DNA from: Rhizomys pruinosus
Lineage: Eukaryota > Chordata > Mammalia > Rodentia > Spalacidae
NCBI GenBank assembly: GCA_009823505.1
Contig: VZQC01013826.1
Span: 671,477 to 735,476 of the forward strand
Direction of reading: 5' to 3'
DNA: 64,000 nucleotides
Shown here in pieces: positions 10,861 to 23,500 of this stretch. Position 1 is the stretch's first letter; every line of letters starts with the position of its first letter. The position numbers were made by a program, and so were the translations under genes. The notes below the pieces were generated by a model, which worked only from the letters and a program-made list of their open reading frames with translations, was not told where the DNA came from and searched no databases.

Positions 10861-12648
10861 CTCATCTCTTAATTTTAAGACAAGAAGAATCATGTGATAG
10901 AAGAGCTGATGGGAAGGCACACCCTAGCCTCCTTTTCCCAGGGGTGACCTTTTCTTCCCATGTCGTGTCCACTTGCTGTCTCGTTTCTTCAATATAAATT
11001 CCAGATCACGTGACAACTTTTATTTAGTGCATCTCAAGCAGTCATTTATACGTTTTACTCGTCCATCCCAGAAGTCCAGCCGCACTGGCAGGCTAGTGTT
11101 GTGGCATGGAATAAGTCCCCCTGCAAGCCCCTCTACTCACTTCTACACATCAAAGCCAGCAGGGGAGGGTGGTGGTCGTCACCTTTCTAAGCCTCCCAGA
11201 ACTCCATTAATGCTGTCTTCAATGCGCGGAGCACTGAGGCGACCATAATCATGCCTGCAATCCAGAAAGCCATTTGAAAGAGAAGGCAGCTTTGCAGTGT
11301 AAGTGATTTGTGCAGTTCTGTGATTTGGCTGCTGAAAGATGAAGTGGCCAGAAGAGTTGTTGACAAGATTGAAGCCCTTTCCCAGCTCCGGGAGCTGGCC
11401 AGAGTGCTGAAGCCAGGGACCACTGCATGTGGCCTTCAGAGGCACTGGGTGTGCAGCTGCAACAAAGCTGCCACGTACACGCTGGGCGCCTGCCATAGCA
11501 CCCCCAGGCCAGGGCCAGGCGAGAGAGTTCTCAGCAAATGCTAGACTTTAGACTTATGGCATGAGCGTGTAAACAGCTAGCGGAATTTCAGAGTACATAG
11601 CATTCCATGGTTCCCAGGCTGGGGGAACTATATTTAGCTTAGGCAAGTTTGGAAAGGGCTCAGAAGTGAAGTCATTCAAACAAACATTAATAGTACAAGG
11701 TCTTGAAGCAAGACATATATTTCTTCAGTATAAGTTAGGAATCTATGAAAGCAAACGTCTGCATTCAAAAGCTTCCACTAAGTTGTTAGGGCTTCTTTAG
11801 CACTCGACAAAATTTTCAACATCTCTCTTCTTGACAATTTATTTCAGGCAGATTGTATCGTTCTGTCTTTCCCTTTTACTTCTGCATAATTAATTATTCT
11901 TGAAAATTATGCTCACTGGGAAGCCTGCCCTGATTGGTGGGGGGAGCAGAAGGCTTCTGCTTACCCATAATGCACCCCTTTGTCTTGGTCAAGGAGGCAG
12001 CATCTGCAGCTAAAGCTTCCACTTCCCCATTAACAGAGACACAACCCTCCATTGAAGCTGAAGGATAAGAAATTTTCTGCTTGGCGTGTTTTATGACACC
12101 CCATTATTCACCCTGCATGCTTCCTCTTTTCTGAGGGACACAGAGAGTATGTCTGCTCTAAGCACTGGGGAGGGTCCTCCACTTTCAACAGGAGGAGGAA
12201 GGGGAGATCAGATTCAGAAGAAAACCCACCTAGAGCCATTCTCCACTCTTGCCCTCCAAAGAGGTCTGGACTCCCAGGATTCACTCCACTACCAGGACCT
12301 TTCTTGGCTTCCATGAATGCTTTGCCTGCTCCTGCAGCATGGCTCTCCTCCTTCTGTCTGGGTCTTGGCCATCTGTCAGCTTTCTTTTGATGGCTGGGGG
12401 CAGGAGTGATAGATTTTCCCCACCTAGCCTAGAGATCCACTTATCTTGTGTGGAGGAGGATAGAGATGGGGCATCCATTCATTAAGATTAACAAGAGAGT
12501 GGAGAAGAAATCAGTCACCGCCCACTCCTGTCGAACATCACAACTTCCAAGATTTAGTTCTTCCATTGGGTGGGAGAAATCAGACCTTCACATTTGTAGT
12601 AAGAAAGCAGCCACAGTAATAAAGGCAAAAAAGAAAAAAAAAGACCAT

Positions 12649-12651
<3 letters not shown>

Positions 12652-12680
<29 letters not shown>
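12652..12680. repeat. (TG)n microsatellite
   Basis: About 29 bp of alternating TG, within the probable 3' UTR region. Confidence 0.95.
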
Positions 12681-12683
<3 letters not shown>

Positions 12684-13577
12684 GGGTTTCAAAGTCAGGG
12701 GAAGACTGCATCCATAGTAATGGGAGTATTGGTCTCCTTGGAAGAGTCTCTTTTTGGTCATATCGCCTGGAGTCATAAGGGGTACCCCAATTTCCATCTA
12801 GTTACTAATGAGCTGGAGAGAAGAGGAGGTAATGGATCCCTTGGCTGTCTGAATTCTGTGCAGTGATGCGCCTTCAACGTTCCCCAAGTATCTCTAGACG
12901 AGCCCCAGAGGATCCTTTCACATCTTTACAACAGAACCTGGAGCTTACACCCCACATCTGGCTTCTTCACTGTTGGACCAGCCCTAGTGCCCTAGGCATG
13001 GAAGAAGCAGACAGCAGAGCAACTCAGAAGGCCGCGTGCAAAGTGGACATCAGTGTAGGAAACCTCCCAGTGTCTCCTTAGTGCCCGTCCTCAAGGGCAC
13101 GCATAGCCATTTCCAGAAACAGCTGCGGGTGCTGGCTCCAGCGAAACTCCGAAGTCGGAACAAGGTGGTATGAGCAGGCAGCTCAGAGTCCTAGCTACCC
13201 AAACACGCAGAGTGAGCCTCTCAGTGAGGAGGCTGACAAGGGCGACCTCAGCCAGGCTCAAAGCGGAGCGGCTCACACTGCCAAGCTTTGTGTTGGCTGA
13301 GGTTATACTGACAGGTCTCTCATAGAAAAGCCCCAGTCTCACTAATCCACCATTTCCTCTGAGTTTGAGTTAGGGGTTGCTTTGCTGTTCTGTCCAGGGG
13401 AACCTCAAGGGCCTTGCAGCTTTAACAGGAAGAAGTCCTCATTTTAGCAGCAATTGTCTTTCTTCTCCTGCCACGGTGATTCAATTAGCAGGCTATTCTC
13501 TTCAGAGAACATGTGTCTATGGTCCCGGGAGGCACTGACCACTTGCCTGTCTAATGGTTTGGGGAGGGAAAGCAGGA

Positions 13578-13578
<1 letters not shown>

Positions 13579-13613
<35 letters not shown>
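13579..13613. repeat. (TG)n microsatellite in Glp1r 3' UTR
   Basis: A 35-bp alternating run about 85 bases after the stop codon; in the mRNA it would read (CA)n. Confidence 0.95.
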
Positions 13614-13617
<4 letters not shown>

Positions 13618-13697
13618 TCCCTCCCCTGTCCCTGGGAGGGTCTGTCCCACATGGGACGGCCACCCAGCCAGCAGCAAGGACTTCAGGACGGGTGGGC

Positions 13698-13865
13698 TCA
13701 GCTGCAGGAGGCCTGGCAGGTAGCTGCATACACACTGCTGCCCACCGTGGCCCCACTGCCCAGGCTGCTGCTGGGACACTTGAGGGGCTTCATGCTGCTG
13801 TCCATCTGGATGTGCAGGTGTTCCAGCCGCCAACGCTCCCAGCTCTTCCGAAACTCCATCTGGAC
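13698..13865 (-). CDS. Glp1r: Glp1r exon 13 (coding part): helix 8 and cytoplasmic tail
   Basis: The exon encodes residues 409-463 and the TGA stop (13700-13698). It includes helix 8 ([20 protein letters not shown]), the palmitoylation cysteine 438 in KPLKCP, and a serine-rich tail ending ATCQASCS. Compared with human, Arg429 is Met and Ser444 is Gly; the latter breaks one of the serine pairs known to be phosphorylated during desensitisation. The acceptor is unusual: a T-rich tract followed by ACGGAAG|GTC rather than a CAG. Confidence 0.95.
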   Translation of the reverse strand, partial: VQMEFRKSWERWRLEHLHIQMDSSMKPLKCPSSSLGSGATVGSSVYAATCQASCS

Positions 13866-16800
13866 CTTCCGTGGGAAAAAAAAAAGAGGGCAGAGAGAGC
13901 CATCAGGCAAACCAACTGCCCACAAAATGGCCCTGTTATTGCATTAGCAGGGAAGGGAAAAAAATCCACTGGATTATATTAAGAGACACAAGTCAAGGCC
14001 TTCAGGCGCCTAAATTAATATCCCAATAAAATTGTTTATTGTTGTCTCTTATTTTCTGCCTCTCCTCAGGAGAGAGATGGGCTTGATGACCTAACTGGTC
14101 CTTTGCATCTCTAAACTCGGTGATTCAGCTAAGTACCTTTTACAATCCATCATAGTATTATTTAACGGAAGAGAATGAGAGCTGGGGAGAAAGATGCAGG
14201 GAGAGAGAACTGGAGAGAATGGAGTCTGAGTTTAGAAAGTGCTCTCAAGAGTGGCTTAGGCAGCTCCAAGGGCAAGGGGCAGCCCTAATTCTCGTGGTAC
14301 CCATAGCAGTCTAAACTCTCTCAGGAGCTTTTTTTTTGTGCCTAGTTTTTATTGGCAGGGGAGGGGGGGGAATGACAGGATTTTACTATGTAGCCTAGGC
14401 TGGTCTCAAACTCCGATCCTCCTGAGCGCTGGGACTGCAAGTGTAAACTATCAAGCCCAGCTTTCTCTTAAGATTTTTGCCCAGTATCTGCATCTCCCAA
14501 AGGAGGAAGATATAAAGGAAACAGGAAGGCTGAGACGGGCAGGGCGTACCCCAGGGCTCTTCAGCCTGGCTTTGAACCCATCCGGTTCAGAGAAGACAGT
14601 GCTCTTGGCTGGGAAACTCCCCCAGGTGAACTCAGCCAATCAGAAACCCCCGGGTGGAGCTTGGCTTCGACCTTCCCAGGAGGAAGACAGGTTTCAGGAA
14701 GGCGGATGCTCCCAGATCTGATTGCTGGGGCAGAAAGATACACAGCACCCTGAGAAGCCCTGATCCCTTCGGGGCTTGTGGTAATGCAGTGGCCCTGTCA
14801 CAGCTCTGTGATTGGGTTGTTTCGAGCTGCCCAGCTTGTCCTGAGGGCTAGGCCATTCTGGGAGTGAGTTGGCTAAGTCTACAGGCTCCTAACCTTGCCG
14901 CCAGATTTTCCATGGAGTGTCTGGGGTCTGGGTACTTCTCAGACCCAAGCCATCAGGAGGGCCCGCTGCCAGTGGCTGTGTGCAAAAGGCTTTCTGCCAA
15001 TTCCCCCACCTGCTGCTATGCAAACCACCCCTCCTCTCTTCTCATGTCATCCATCTAGCTAAGCCCAGCCAGACACCCCATGTGGCCACATGCCATCCCT
15101 TAAAAGAACTTTTGTGCTGACTAGAGCTAAGATCACCCAGAGTTCGCCTGCCGGGTGTCTGGGTGTTTCAGACAGTCTCATGGAGACCAGGTAGGGGAGG
15201 GAAGGAAACAGCAGATACCACCTTACTCCAAGCTAGTTCACTGACTGACTGAGCATATGCAGCGAGTGTTGGTGGCTGGGGTGGGGACTTCAAGCCCAGT
15301 GGCGGCCACTGTTTTGAGCAGCTATAGATAGGTAGGCCAATATTTCAGTCTTTCTCTTGGAAGAGGAGTGAGAAAGATGGTAAACTGAGGCACAGCTATG
15401 TAAAACTACCTCAGACACTGATGACAGCACAGAGATGCTAGCAGGACTTGGAACACCGGCATATGGGATCTCCGGGTCCAGTCCCCTCAGCTAACTTCCA
15501 CTATCTAGGGGCTACAAAGACTGCCCAGTCAGCAAAGTGCTGGCTGCACAAGCAGGACCCAAGTTTGCATCCCCAGCACCCACATAAAAGGCTGAGCCTA
15601 GCAGTTCACATCTATAATCTCAGCACTGGAGATGGGGAAAGCACAGTGTGTGGGCTTCCGAGGCTTGCTGGTTATCCAGTTTAGCCAGTTGGTGAGCTTC
15701 AGGGCTGATGAGAGACTTTCTCTCAAAAAACAAGGTTGAGGGCTGGAGGGATGGCCTAGCGGTTAAGAGCGCCGACTGCTCTTGCAGAGGACCCGGGTTC
15801 GATCCCCAGCACCCACATGGCGGTTAAGAACCACCTTTAACTCCAGTTCCAGGGGAATCTGACACCCTCTTCTGACCTCCGCGGCATTGCACAACACAGG
15901 TGCACAAACCTGTATGCAGACAGTACATTCATACACATACAAAAATAAATAAAAAATTAAAAAAAAACAAGGTTGAGCCAGGCATGGCAGTGCACATCTT
16001 TAATCCCAGCACTCTGGAGGCAGAAGCAGGCAGATCTCTATGAGTTCAAGGCCATCCTGTCTACATAGGGAGTCTCAGAACAATTGGGGCTACAGGAAGA
16101 ACACATCTCAAACACGCACACACACAAACAAAAACAGGTTGAAAGTGATTGAAGAAGATACCCAACATAGACCTCTGGCTTCCACGTGTATGTGCACACA
16201 CACACTCTATACACAAAACCCTTAAAAAGAATACTGGGGCTCAGTATTTAAGAGCACTGGCTGTTCATTCAAAGGATCTGCGTTCAATTCCTAGCACCCA
16301 CATACATAGTGGCTAACAACTGTCCTTAACTCCAGTTCCAGGGGAATCTGACACACTCTTCTGACCTGTTCAGGCATTATAGCACATGGATGCACCTATC
16401 TATATGCAGGTAATACATTCATACACATAAAATTAAAATTACATATATACATATGTATAAAGAACCACCATCTATAGTTATTCCACACCAACCCTGCAAA
16501 ACAGCCCCTGCTGTCGCTCCCCAGGTAAAGTGAGCAAACAGAACACCTTAAGGAGTTCCCCAGCGAGGATTAGAGGCCAGGATCTATCTGACCCCAGTGC
16601 CTGGCTCCTCACCACTGGCCTCCTGCCTGGCACGGCTCTTGAAGTCCAGCTGGTCCCTGGTCATGTGTCCTCTCACCTTAGCAGAGAATACCTGGCAGAC
16701 ATGACTACACCTTCCTTCTCTAAGCATGCTGTGCTCTCGGCACTGTGCTCAACATACAACAGACACTCCATGTGCTTCAGGAGCCAAATGAAGGACTGAG

Positions 16801-18126
16801 TCAATAAGCAGGCTGCAGCATCAGCTTCTGCTAGTGCTCAGTTAGCAAAATGAAACAACAGAGAAAGCCGGGCATGGTGGTGCACGCCTTTAGTCCTAGC
16901 ACTTGGGAGGCAGAGGCAGGCCAGCCTGGTCTACAGAGCGAGTTCCAGGACAGCTGGGGCTACAGGGAGATCCTGTCTCGAAAAGAAAAAAAAAAAAAAA
17001 AAAAAGAGACAACAAAGAATGATTTGGGGGCTGGCGAGGTGGGCTCAGTGGGTAAAGGAGCTTGCCACCAAGCCTGGTGACTTGAGTTTGATTACCCAGA
17101 ATCTGTATGAGGGAAGGAGAGAAATAACTCTGCAAGTTGTCCTCTGACCTCTCTACCCCCATCATTGTGGCACATACACACAGCCCCCTGATTTAATGAA
17201 TACATATAAAAAAGGCTCAGATTCAAGACCCCTGGCTCAGCACCTCTGCACTGTCTGATGTCAACTTTCCCTCATCCTCTGAGCTCTGCAACCCAGCATC
17301 ACACCCTAAGCAACTTCTCTGGCCAGGTACCAGGTCAGTCTCAGGGTTTAGTGAATCTTGGTCACCTCCAATGACTCTTTGGGGGTGAGGCGAGGGAGGT
17401 AAGGGGATTTGCCTGTGGTAAAGAACCAAGAGGAGTTCACGATGGCTTCTGAGTCACCTCACCTTGATCCTTACACATGAACCACAGCACAATCATCTCC
17501 AGGCTCCGCTTCCCCTGTCCTTACACCCCATTTACCAGCAGCAGCTGGAGCCAGCCTTGATGGACACATGAGACCAATGTTCAAGCCATCTTCTCAGGTC
17601 ACAAGTACCTGACATTGCCATGGTAACCCTGGGTCTGGAGAACAGCTCTTGCAGGCAGAGGCCATGAGTGGCTTGGGCACATGGCTCTTGAATCACTTGC
17701 AGTAAAACCAGGTGGCCTGAGGGCTGCATGCATCCCAGGACAGCTACAAATATGGCCCAAAACATTTGTAGATGACAACAACATATTGTGATGTCAAAAA
17801 GATTGGACGGCCCTGTTTGAAACAATCAACATCATCCAAGTAATTTATTCAGGGTCTCTTTAACATGAGATTGGGTTTTCCCCAAGCTCTAATATGCCTC
17901 TGTGTCTGAGAGATACAGAGAGAGGGAGAGACAGAAAGAGACAGAGAGATACACGGAGACAGAGAGAGGCACAGAAGAGAATATACAGGCAAGATGCACC
18001 CTCAATTCTCAGCCACAATGGGGTGAGTAGGGGTCTCAGAAAGACTGGGAACCCCACTGCACAGCTCCACATCGGCCAATGGCAGCAGGCCCAGCAGGGT
18101 CCCAGCTATGCCTCCTCGGGCCTTAC
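13866..18126 (-). other. Glp1r: Glp1r intron 12
   Basis: A 4.3-kb intron. It holds a B2 with duplication at 15741-15961, a sense B1 (about 15978-16110), a diverged B2 (16228-16440), a B1 (16866-17003) and an ID/B2-like copy (17029-17200). The part next to exon 13 (13980-14160) is A/T-rich and repeat-poor. Confidence 0.9.
15741..15961 (+). mobile_element. B2 SINE with target-site duplication
   Basis: GGCTGGAGGGATGGCCTAGC to an A-rich tail, flanked by AAAAAACAAGGTTGAG at 15725-15740 and 15962-15977. One of the cleanest members of the long B2 variant. Confidence 0.93.
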
Positions 18127-18168
18127 CTCATTGTTAACAAAGCAGTACAAGATGGCCACCATCAGCCC
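18127..18168 (-). CDS. Glp1r: Glp1r exon 12: end of TM7
   Basis: This 42-nt exon encodes residues 395-408, GLMVAILYCFVNNE, identical in form to the family and including the TM7 VAILYCF motif that enters helix 8. The acceptor is TTCCAG|GGG and the donor GAG|GTAAGG. It is too short for simple ORF finding and was located by homology. Confidence 0.95.
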
Positions 18169-18350
18169 CTGGAAACAAGACCATGTCAGCAGAAGGGAAG
18201 AAGGGAGCTACAAGGGAGCCCAGCCCCAACCTCCCTCCCCTCTAATCGGGGAGCCAAGGCAGACCCAGGGATAGACAAGGGATTTTTTCTTCTTCTTTCC
18301 TTTCTGGGAATAAAAGGCTCCTTTCTCTAGTCCCAATGCTCTACGACTGG

Positions 18351-18409
<59 letters not shown>

Positions 18410-19366
18410 TGTCATGAATGCACACACACTGCTCCGTGGGCTTCCAGGCATTCCACATTACCCTTGAGAGGCTGGAGCCAGTTTCTTACATTCTTTCACC
18501 CCGCAGCATCTCCAACACTAGGGTGGACAATCAATTACTTTCTTTGAAACTGAGTGACCCCTGACTTGTGTGTGTGGTGGGATCTTCTGAACTGAAACAT
18601 TCCCTCCTGAAGGGGGGAAGGAGACTCATTAGAGAGGAAGTTGAAGAAAACTGTCAGGGTCAGGGAGCTCATGGAACTTACAAAGCCCCTCCCCTAAGTT
18701 TCCATAAGCAGTAACAATGGCTGGGACTCTTTGGAGGAGCCGCCTGGACAGTGTGCAGGGAGATGCAGGGGTGTGGCTTTGGTGAGTTATGCACGCGGGG
18801 ATAGGCTTGTCAGTGATGCAGCAGCCTTTGAGTTAACTGTGCCTCTGTGAGTAAATCTGATAAATCTGGCGCACCAGGCTAGACTTGAGTGGAATCACTT
18901 CACTGGTCTGCCATCGGTACCCTCTTTGGGACAGATAGATGTTTGTTGATGTCTCCCTGATGTCTTCACGCCTTGTGAATCTTGTTTCAGCATCTTTGAG
19001 CCTCAATTTCCTACTCTATTAAGGTAGGGACAATCTCACACAACTGCAGGTCCTGGGAAGATTAAATGTACCATGTGTGTAAAACACCTGGCAACATACT
19101 AGTTAGTGGCAGAGCCTCTCTCTTTCCAGATGCCGAGAACCATGTCTGGGAAAGCTTCTCATCTCGTGGACTTACAAAAGCCTGGCCTCTGGCTCAGAAC
19201 ACCTGGGGACATGCTCTTTGGTTCCTCCGACTGTGTGACTTGGGGCTAGAACTGCTCTCCCAGGCCTCCGCTTGCCCATCTTTCCCATCTGTGCGATCCA
19301 GGCTGGTAGCTGTTATCCCGCCCCACTTTGGGACATCCCAGGCAAGTGTCCCCAGCTGTGAGTCAC
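18169..19366 (-). other. Glp1r: Glp1r intron 11 with (TC)n tract
   Basis: A 1.2-kb intron, mostly unique sequence, with a 53-bp (TC)n run at 18354-18406. Confidence 0.9.
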
Positions 19367-19505
19367 CTGGAAGGAGGTGAAGGAGAGCTCCGTGAACAGC
19401 TTGATGAAGCGCAGGGTCCCTCGGGCATGCTCATCCATCACAAAGGCAAAGATGACCTCGTGCGTGCCCAGGAGGGGGATGAGTGTCAGCGTGGACTTGG
19501 CGAGT
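19367..19505 (-). CDS. Glp1r: Glp1r exon 11: TM6, ECL3 and TM7
   Basis: The exon completes Arg348 and encodes residues 349-394. It contains [15 protein letters not shown] (TM6, with the class B P-x-x-G kink), ECL3 ([10 protein letters not shown]) and the start of TM7 ([11 protein letters not shown]). The acceptor is CCCCAG|A and the donor CCAG|GTGACT, 139 nt, phase 0. Confidence 0.96.
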
Positions 19506-19793
19506 CTGGGGACAGGGTGAGACCTCTAGCATCATTTCCGGTGCCCTCTCGGTGCCCTCTCTCTTTTCTACCGTCTAGGTCAAGCACACCCTTCCACACC
19601 CCAGTCAGACTGCTGGGGACTGTGGGGGAGAAGGCACAGAGGTCAAGACCCCAGAATCGCAGGTGGCTGCTAAAGGCAGAGTGAGGGAGAGGCTAGGAGT
19701 CCCAGACCAGGGCTCTAAATCAAGTACTCCAGAATACATCTCTACTGGAAAGGGAGAGTGAGGGGCCTCCCGCAGTCAGCTTGGTTAAGTCAC

Positions 19794-19882
19794 CTGCATT
19801 TGATGTCAGTCTTGCACATGAGATTGGCCTTCAGTTTGGATACCACGATGCAGATGACCCGGATGAAGATGAGAAAGTTCAC
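19794..19882 (-). CDS. Glp1r: Glp1r exon 10: TM5 and ICL3
   Basis: The exon encodes residues 319-347 plus two bases of Arg348: the rest of TM5 ([14 protein letters not shown]) and the basic third intracellular loop ([15 protein letters not shown]), which contacts the G protein in this family. The acceptor is TTACAG|GTG and the donor GCAG|GTGACT, 89 nt. Confidence 0.95.
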
Positions 19883-19997
19883 CTGTAAGCACATGAGCAG
19901 GTGGCTGAGACCCTCTCATCCTCCCCAAGTCATTAGCCTGGCCCCAGCCGAAGTCCAAATGCTTCCACTCCCCCCCCCCCCCCGCTCCGTCACTCAC

Positions 19998-20067
19998 CCC
20001 AATGGCAAAGAGAATGGGCAGTCGGATAATGAGCCAATAATTCATGTTGGAGTTCCTGGTCCAGCAG
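19998..20067 (-). CDS. Glp1r: Glp1r exon 9: ECL2 and start of TM5
   Basis: The exon completes Gly295 and encodes residues 296-318, [20 protein letters not shown] followed by AIG. It contains Cys296 and the ECL2 CW motif essential for peptide hormone receptors, then the beginning of TM5. The acceptor is TTCTCAG|C and the donor GGG|GTGAGT, 70 nt, phase 0. Only 115 bp of intron separates it from exon 10. Confidence 0.95.
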
Positions 20068-20493
20068 CTGAGAAGAAAGGAGCACAGGAGGCATCCAGCT
20101 GGCTTCCCAGAAGCCCCAGCGCCCAGTACAAGACAAGAGCCTCCAGTGCCCAAGGCCAACCAAAGTGCCAAACACAGCCACAGATCCGTGCAGAGCCCAA
20201 CAAGTGCACACCCACGGCTACCACATACAGACCACAACACATGCCGCTCCTCTGTCTTTTCAGGGAGCTCTGGTTATAGTCATATGTGTAGCCAGCATCA
20301 CACACAAAACAGGCGATTCTCTCAGGGGGAATCTGGGAGTGGGGACTGGAGAGTGAATTTAGACGTTAAGCTCCTGGTCCCTCTGCTAATCCTCCTCAAC
20401 AAGTGAGAACCTCATGTCTTGGGGTTCAAGAACCCCCGGAATTGGGAGACTAGGTACATCAGCACACTCATCCCCTTGGAGTGGGATACTTAC

Positions 20494-20554
20494 CCCTCAT
20501 CCTCATAGAGATACTTGACAACACCCCAGGGGATAACAAACAGCAAGGGGACAC
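20494..20554 (-). CDS. Glp1r: Glp1r exon 8: TM4 and start of ECL2
   Basis: This short exon (61 nt) completes Gly275 and encodes residues 276-294, [19 protein letters not shown], with two bases of Gly295. It covers the rest of TM4 and the start of ECL2. The acceptor is TCCTAG|GT and the donor GG|GTAAGT. Confidence 0.95.
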
Positions 20555-23500
20555 CTAGGAGGACAGAGGAAGAGACAGACAGGGGAGAGGGGCTTCCAGG
20601 CCAGAGCCACTGCCATGTGTACCTGGGCCTCTCTGCACCCCTGCCCCAGCCCCTCGCACCTCCAGTCCCTGTCACTGCCAGACCCTAAAACACATCTCTA
20701 GGCTGTTCTGAGCGATTGGAATAATGAAGGTGGTGCTGGAACCCCATGCAAATGCCCTCAACTCTTCCTTACAGAGATCTTTACTGTCTACCACCATCAC
20801 CTCCGCTGTACCAGGCACACTATCAGGATTTGGTGTCAGATCTCTGGCCACTGAGATCCCAGGATCTCAAGTACACTCAAGTAGCAGAGGCCTCGGATAA
20901 CAAGGTAGGCAGGGCATGATGGACATGGAGAGGACCAGGTGAGGTAGGCAGGGCGTGCTGGGCATGGAGAGGACCAGGCGAACCTTCTGATGCCCTGTGC
21001 TTCCTTGCTTCAGCCCGCATATCCATTTCAGTCTATTCCTTTGGGTCCCAGAAGTCCCTTTAGGTGTTTGTGCCACCCACTCACCCAAAGCCCTGCCCCA
21101 TGCACGTGCTTGAAGCCTAGGCAGACTCCTGAGAGAAGGAACCCTATCTTGTTGTCAGACCAAGTGACTGTCCACAGCAGCCTACAATAACAGTAGCCAC
21201 AAAAGTAAGACTTCTTTCTTATTTGACTTAGTGCTAAAGTCTGGATAACCATTATTCCAAGGCTTGGTCCTTAGGGTGGCTCTAATGAGAGGTGCTATAG
21301 TCTGCAGATGATAGGGTATTGTGGGGAGACTTTGGAGATGTGCTCCCAAAGAGGATTTGGGGGAACCCTGGCTGTCATAGGACCTGGGTTTGCCAATTGG
21401 GCTAGGCTGGCTGGCCACCGAGCCCCAGGGATTCTTCTGTCTCTGCCTTTCAGGCGCTGGCACCACAAACATGCACCTGGCCTTTTCATGTGGGCTATGG
21501 AGATCAAACTTCGGTCCCCATGCTTGTGCAGTAAGCACGTCTGTCCACATCCATCTCCCCGTGCCCTCCTACAGTCCATGTGTTTTTACATTGACCAGCA
21601 TCTCAGCATCCATAATGCTGTATAAACAGGCCTCATGAGACTGAACAAAGAATGGGATGGCCTGGGAGGGACCCAGGGCACAGCATAGACTCTGCCTCAT
21701 AGAATATGCCCAGAAGAGTGGGATCAATGATTGAATGAGTCAGTATTTCAGTGAGGGAAGGGGAGCTCTCTAGACAGGAACATGCTAATTCCCTGAGCCA
21801 CACATGTGACAGAAATTCTCTCTTGGGTGTCCTCAGCTAACTTCTTAGACCTCACTCAAGTTCAGCGGATTGCACTCATGATACCAGCTAGCCCTGGTGA
21901 GCTTCGTTTGCCCATCAGCATCGAGTGCACAGGCCTTTGTAAAGGCAGGAGCACAGCCCTTCCACCTCCAAAGTGACACACTCCCTGAAGGCTGAGTTTC
22001 TCCAAGACAGCCGGGGAGGAAGCTCAATTCAAGACACACAGAACTGGCCCTGGAAGTCCTATCTGGCTACCCACCACCCACCACCTGTTTGTGGTGCCCA
22101 GCTGCTCCTGGATGACTAGCTGGCAGACCTGTCTGTGTGGCCTCCCGCAGTCATCCGTCTTCCTTTCAGTTCAGCTGCACATGAAGCTGTAAGATGTTCC
22201 CTAGCACCTTGACTTGGGGCAGGCCTCCTGGCATCACCACAGAGAACGGAGGGCTCTGTGCTTTTGCTTTCTCTCCTTGTCTTCCTCTGCCTCTCCCCAC
22301 CCCAATTCCTCTAGAAACAGATGTTCCAGTTGGGGAGGCGGTTCCCCAGGGTCCTACCCTTGTACTTTATAAAATTTGAGCCCTGATGTGAGTGGGCAGG
22401 AAAGACCCGGCACCCTTCCCCCACCACCTGCTCAGAGATCTCGAGAGCGCCATGCTTCTCCTGAGCCCCTACCAAAGCCCTGTTCTTTGGCACATATCCC
22501 TTTGATTGGTCCTGCCCTAAGGTTGCTATGGTGACAGATACAAACAGTGCTGATGTTATTTCCCAGAATGGACAGACATGGTCCTCCACCCTGAGGAAGC
22601 CTTTTACTGAGCTCTCCTCAATGGCCTGCTCCCACCCTCGCCCCTAGGGAACATCAGAACTTTCCAGATGCCCTGCCTGATGGGGGCCCCTGGCCGGATG
22701 AAGAGGCTCAGGAAGGAAGGAAAGGTCTAGCAGGATGGGGTGAGAGGAAAGAGAGAGTCAAGAATAAGGATGTAGCAGGCAGGCCCACATGTCACTTGTG
22801 GAGAAGTCTGAGCCTGCTCAGTGGGGCCTGCAGGGGACTGAGGCACAGGCACAGGCCAATGCCTGTGTGTGATAAGTTGACCTCAGGGCCTTGGACCAGG
22901 AAGCCAAGAGTCTCTTGGGCTCCCGTTCCTGTCCTGCTTTTACGTCCTCATTGCTCTTCAGATCCTCAATACACTGCTCACACCAAACCTCATTAGTGCT
23001 TTTCATCTGTGATGTGGCTGGATAACACCAGCAAAAATGAGCACCATGCAAGGATGGCTAGAGGGCTAGAGAGCTGAGCCTGGAGGGGCCGATGTCCTGA
23101 GGTGGCTTCCTGGAAGGTGGGCTGGCAACCTTGCAGGAGGATGCTACCAGCACCAAGAGCCTTAGAAAGGTGAAGTGGGGGCTGGAGAGATAGCCTAGTG
23201 GTTAAGAGCACCAACTGCTCTTGCAGAGGACCCGGGTTCAATCCCCAGCACCCACATGGCGGCTGAGAACCATCTGTAACTCCAATTTCAGGAGGACTCC
23301 AGTTCCAGGGGAATCCGAGACCCTCTTCTGACCTTAGCAACATTGCACAACACAGGTGCACAGACCTACATGCAGACAGTACATTCATACACATACAAAA
23401 ATAAATAAAATTTTTAAAAAATTAAAAAAAAATAAAGGTGAAGTGGCGAGAGGCAGGGACGGATGAGGTGCAAACTAAGGATGGATCCAGTGCAGTCCTT

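Larger units (their letters stand above)
11019..13697 (-). other. Glp1r: Probable Glp1r 3' UTR region
   Basis: No coding sequence follows the stop codon. Antisense AATAAA hexamers occur at 11838-11843 and 11019-11024, which would give 3' UTRs of about 1.9 or 2.7 kb. A (CA)n run in the transcript sense (13579-13613) lies about 85 nt after the stop, and a second one lies at 12652-12680. The true poly(A) site cannot be decided from sequence alone. Confidence 0.4.

Noticed and set aside
15741..15961. tRNA gene signals (A and B box words in many places)
   Set aside because: All such signals found are in B2 or ID SINEs, which derive from tRNAs; no cloverleaf of an independent tRNA was seen.
19758..20406. 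Plus-strand ORFs of 120-173 codons
   Set aside because: They are antisense shadows of Glp1r exons 8-10 and their introns, with no family resemblance.
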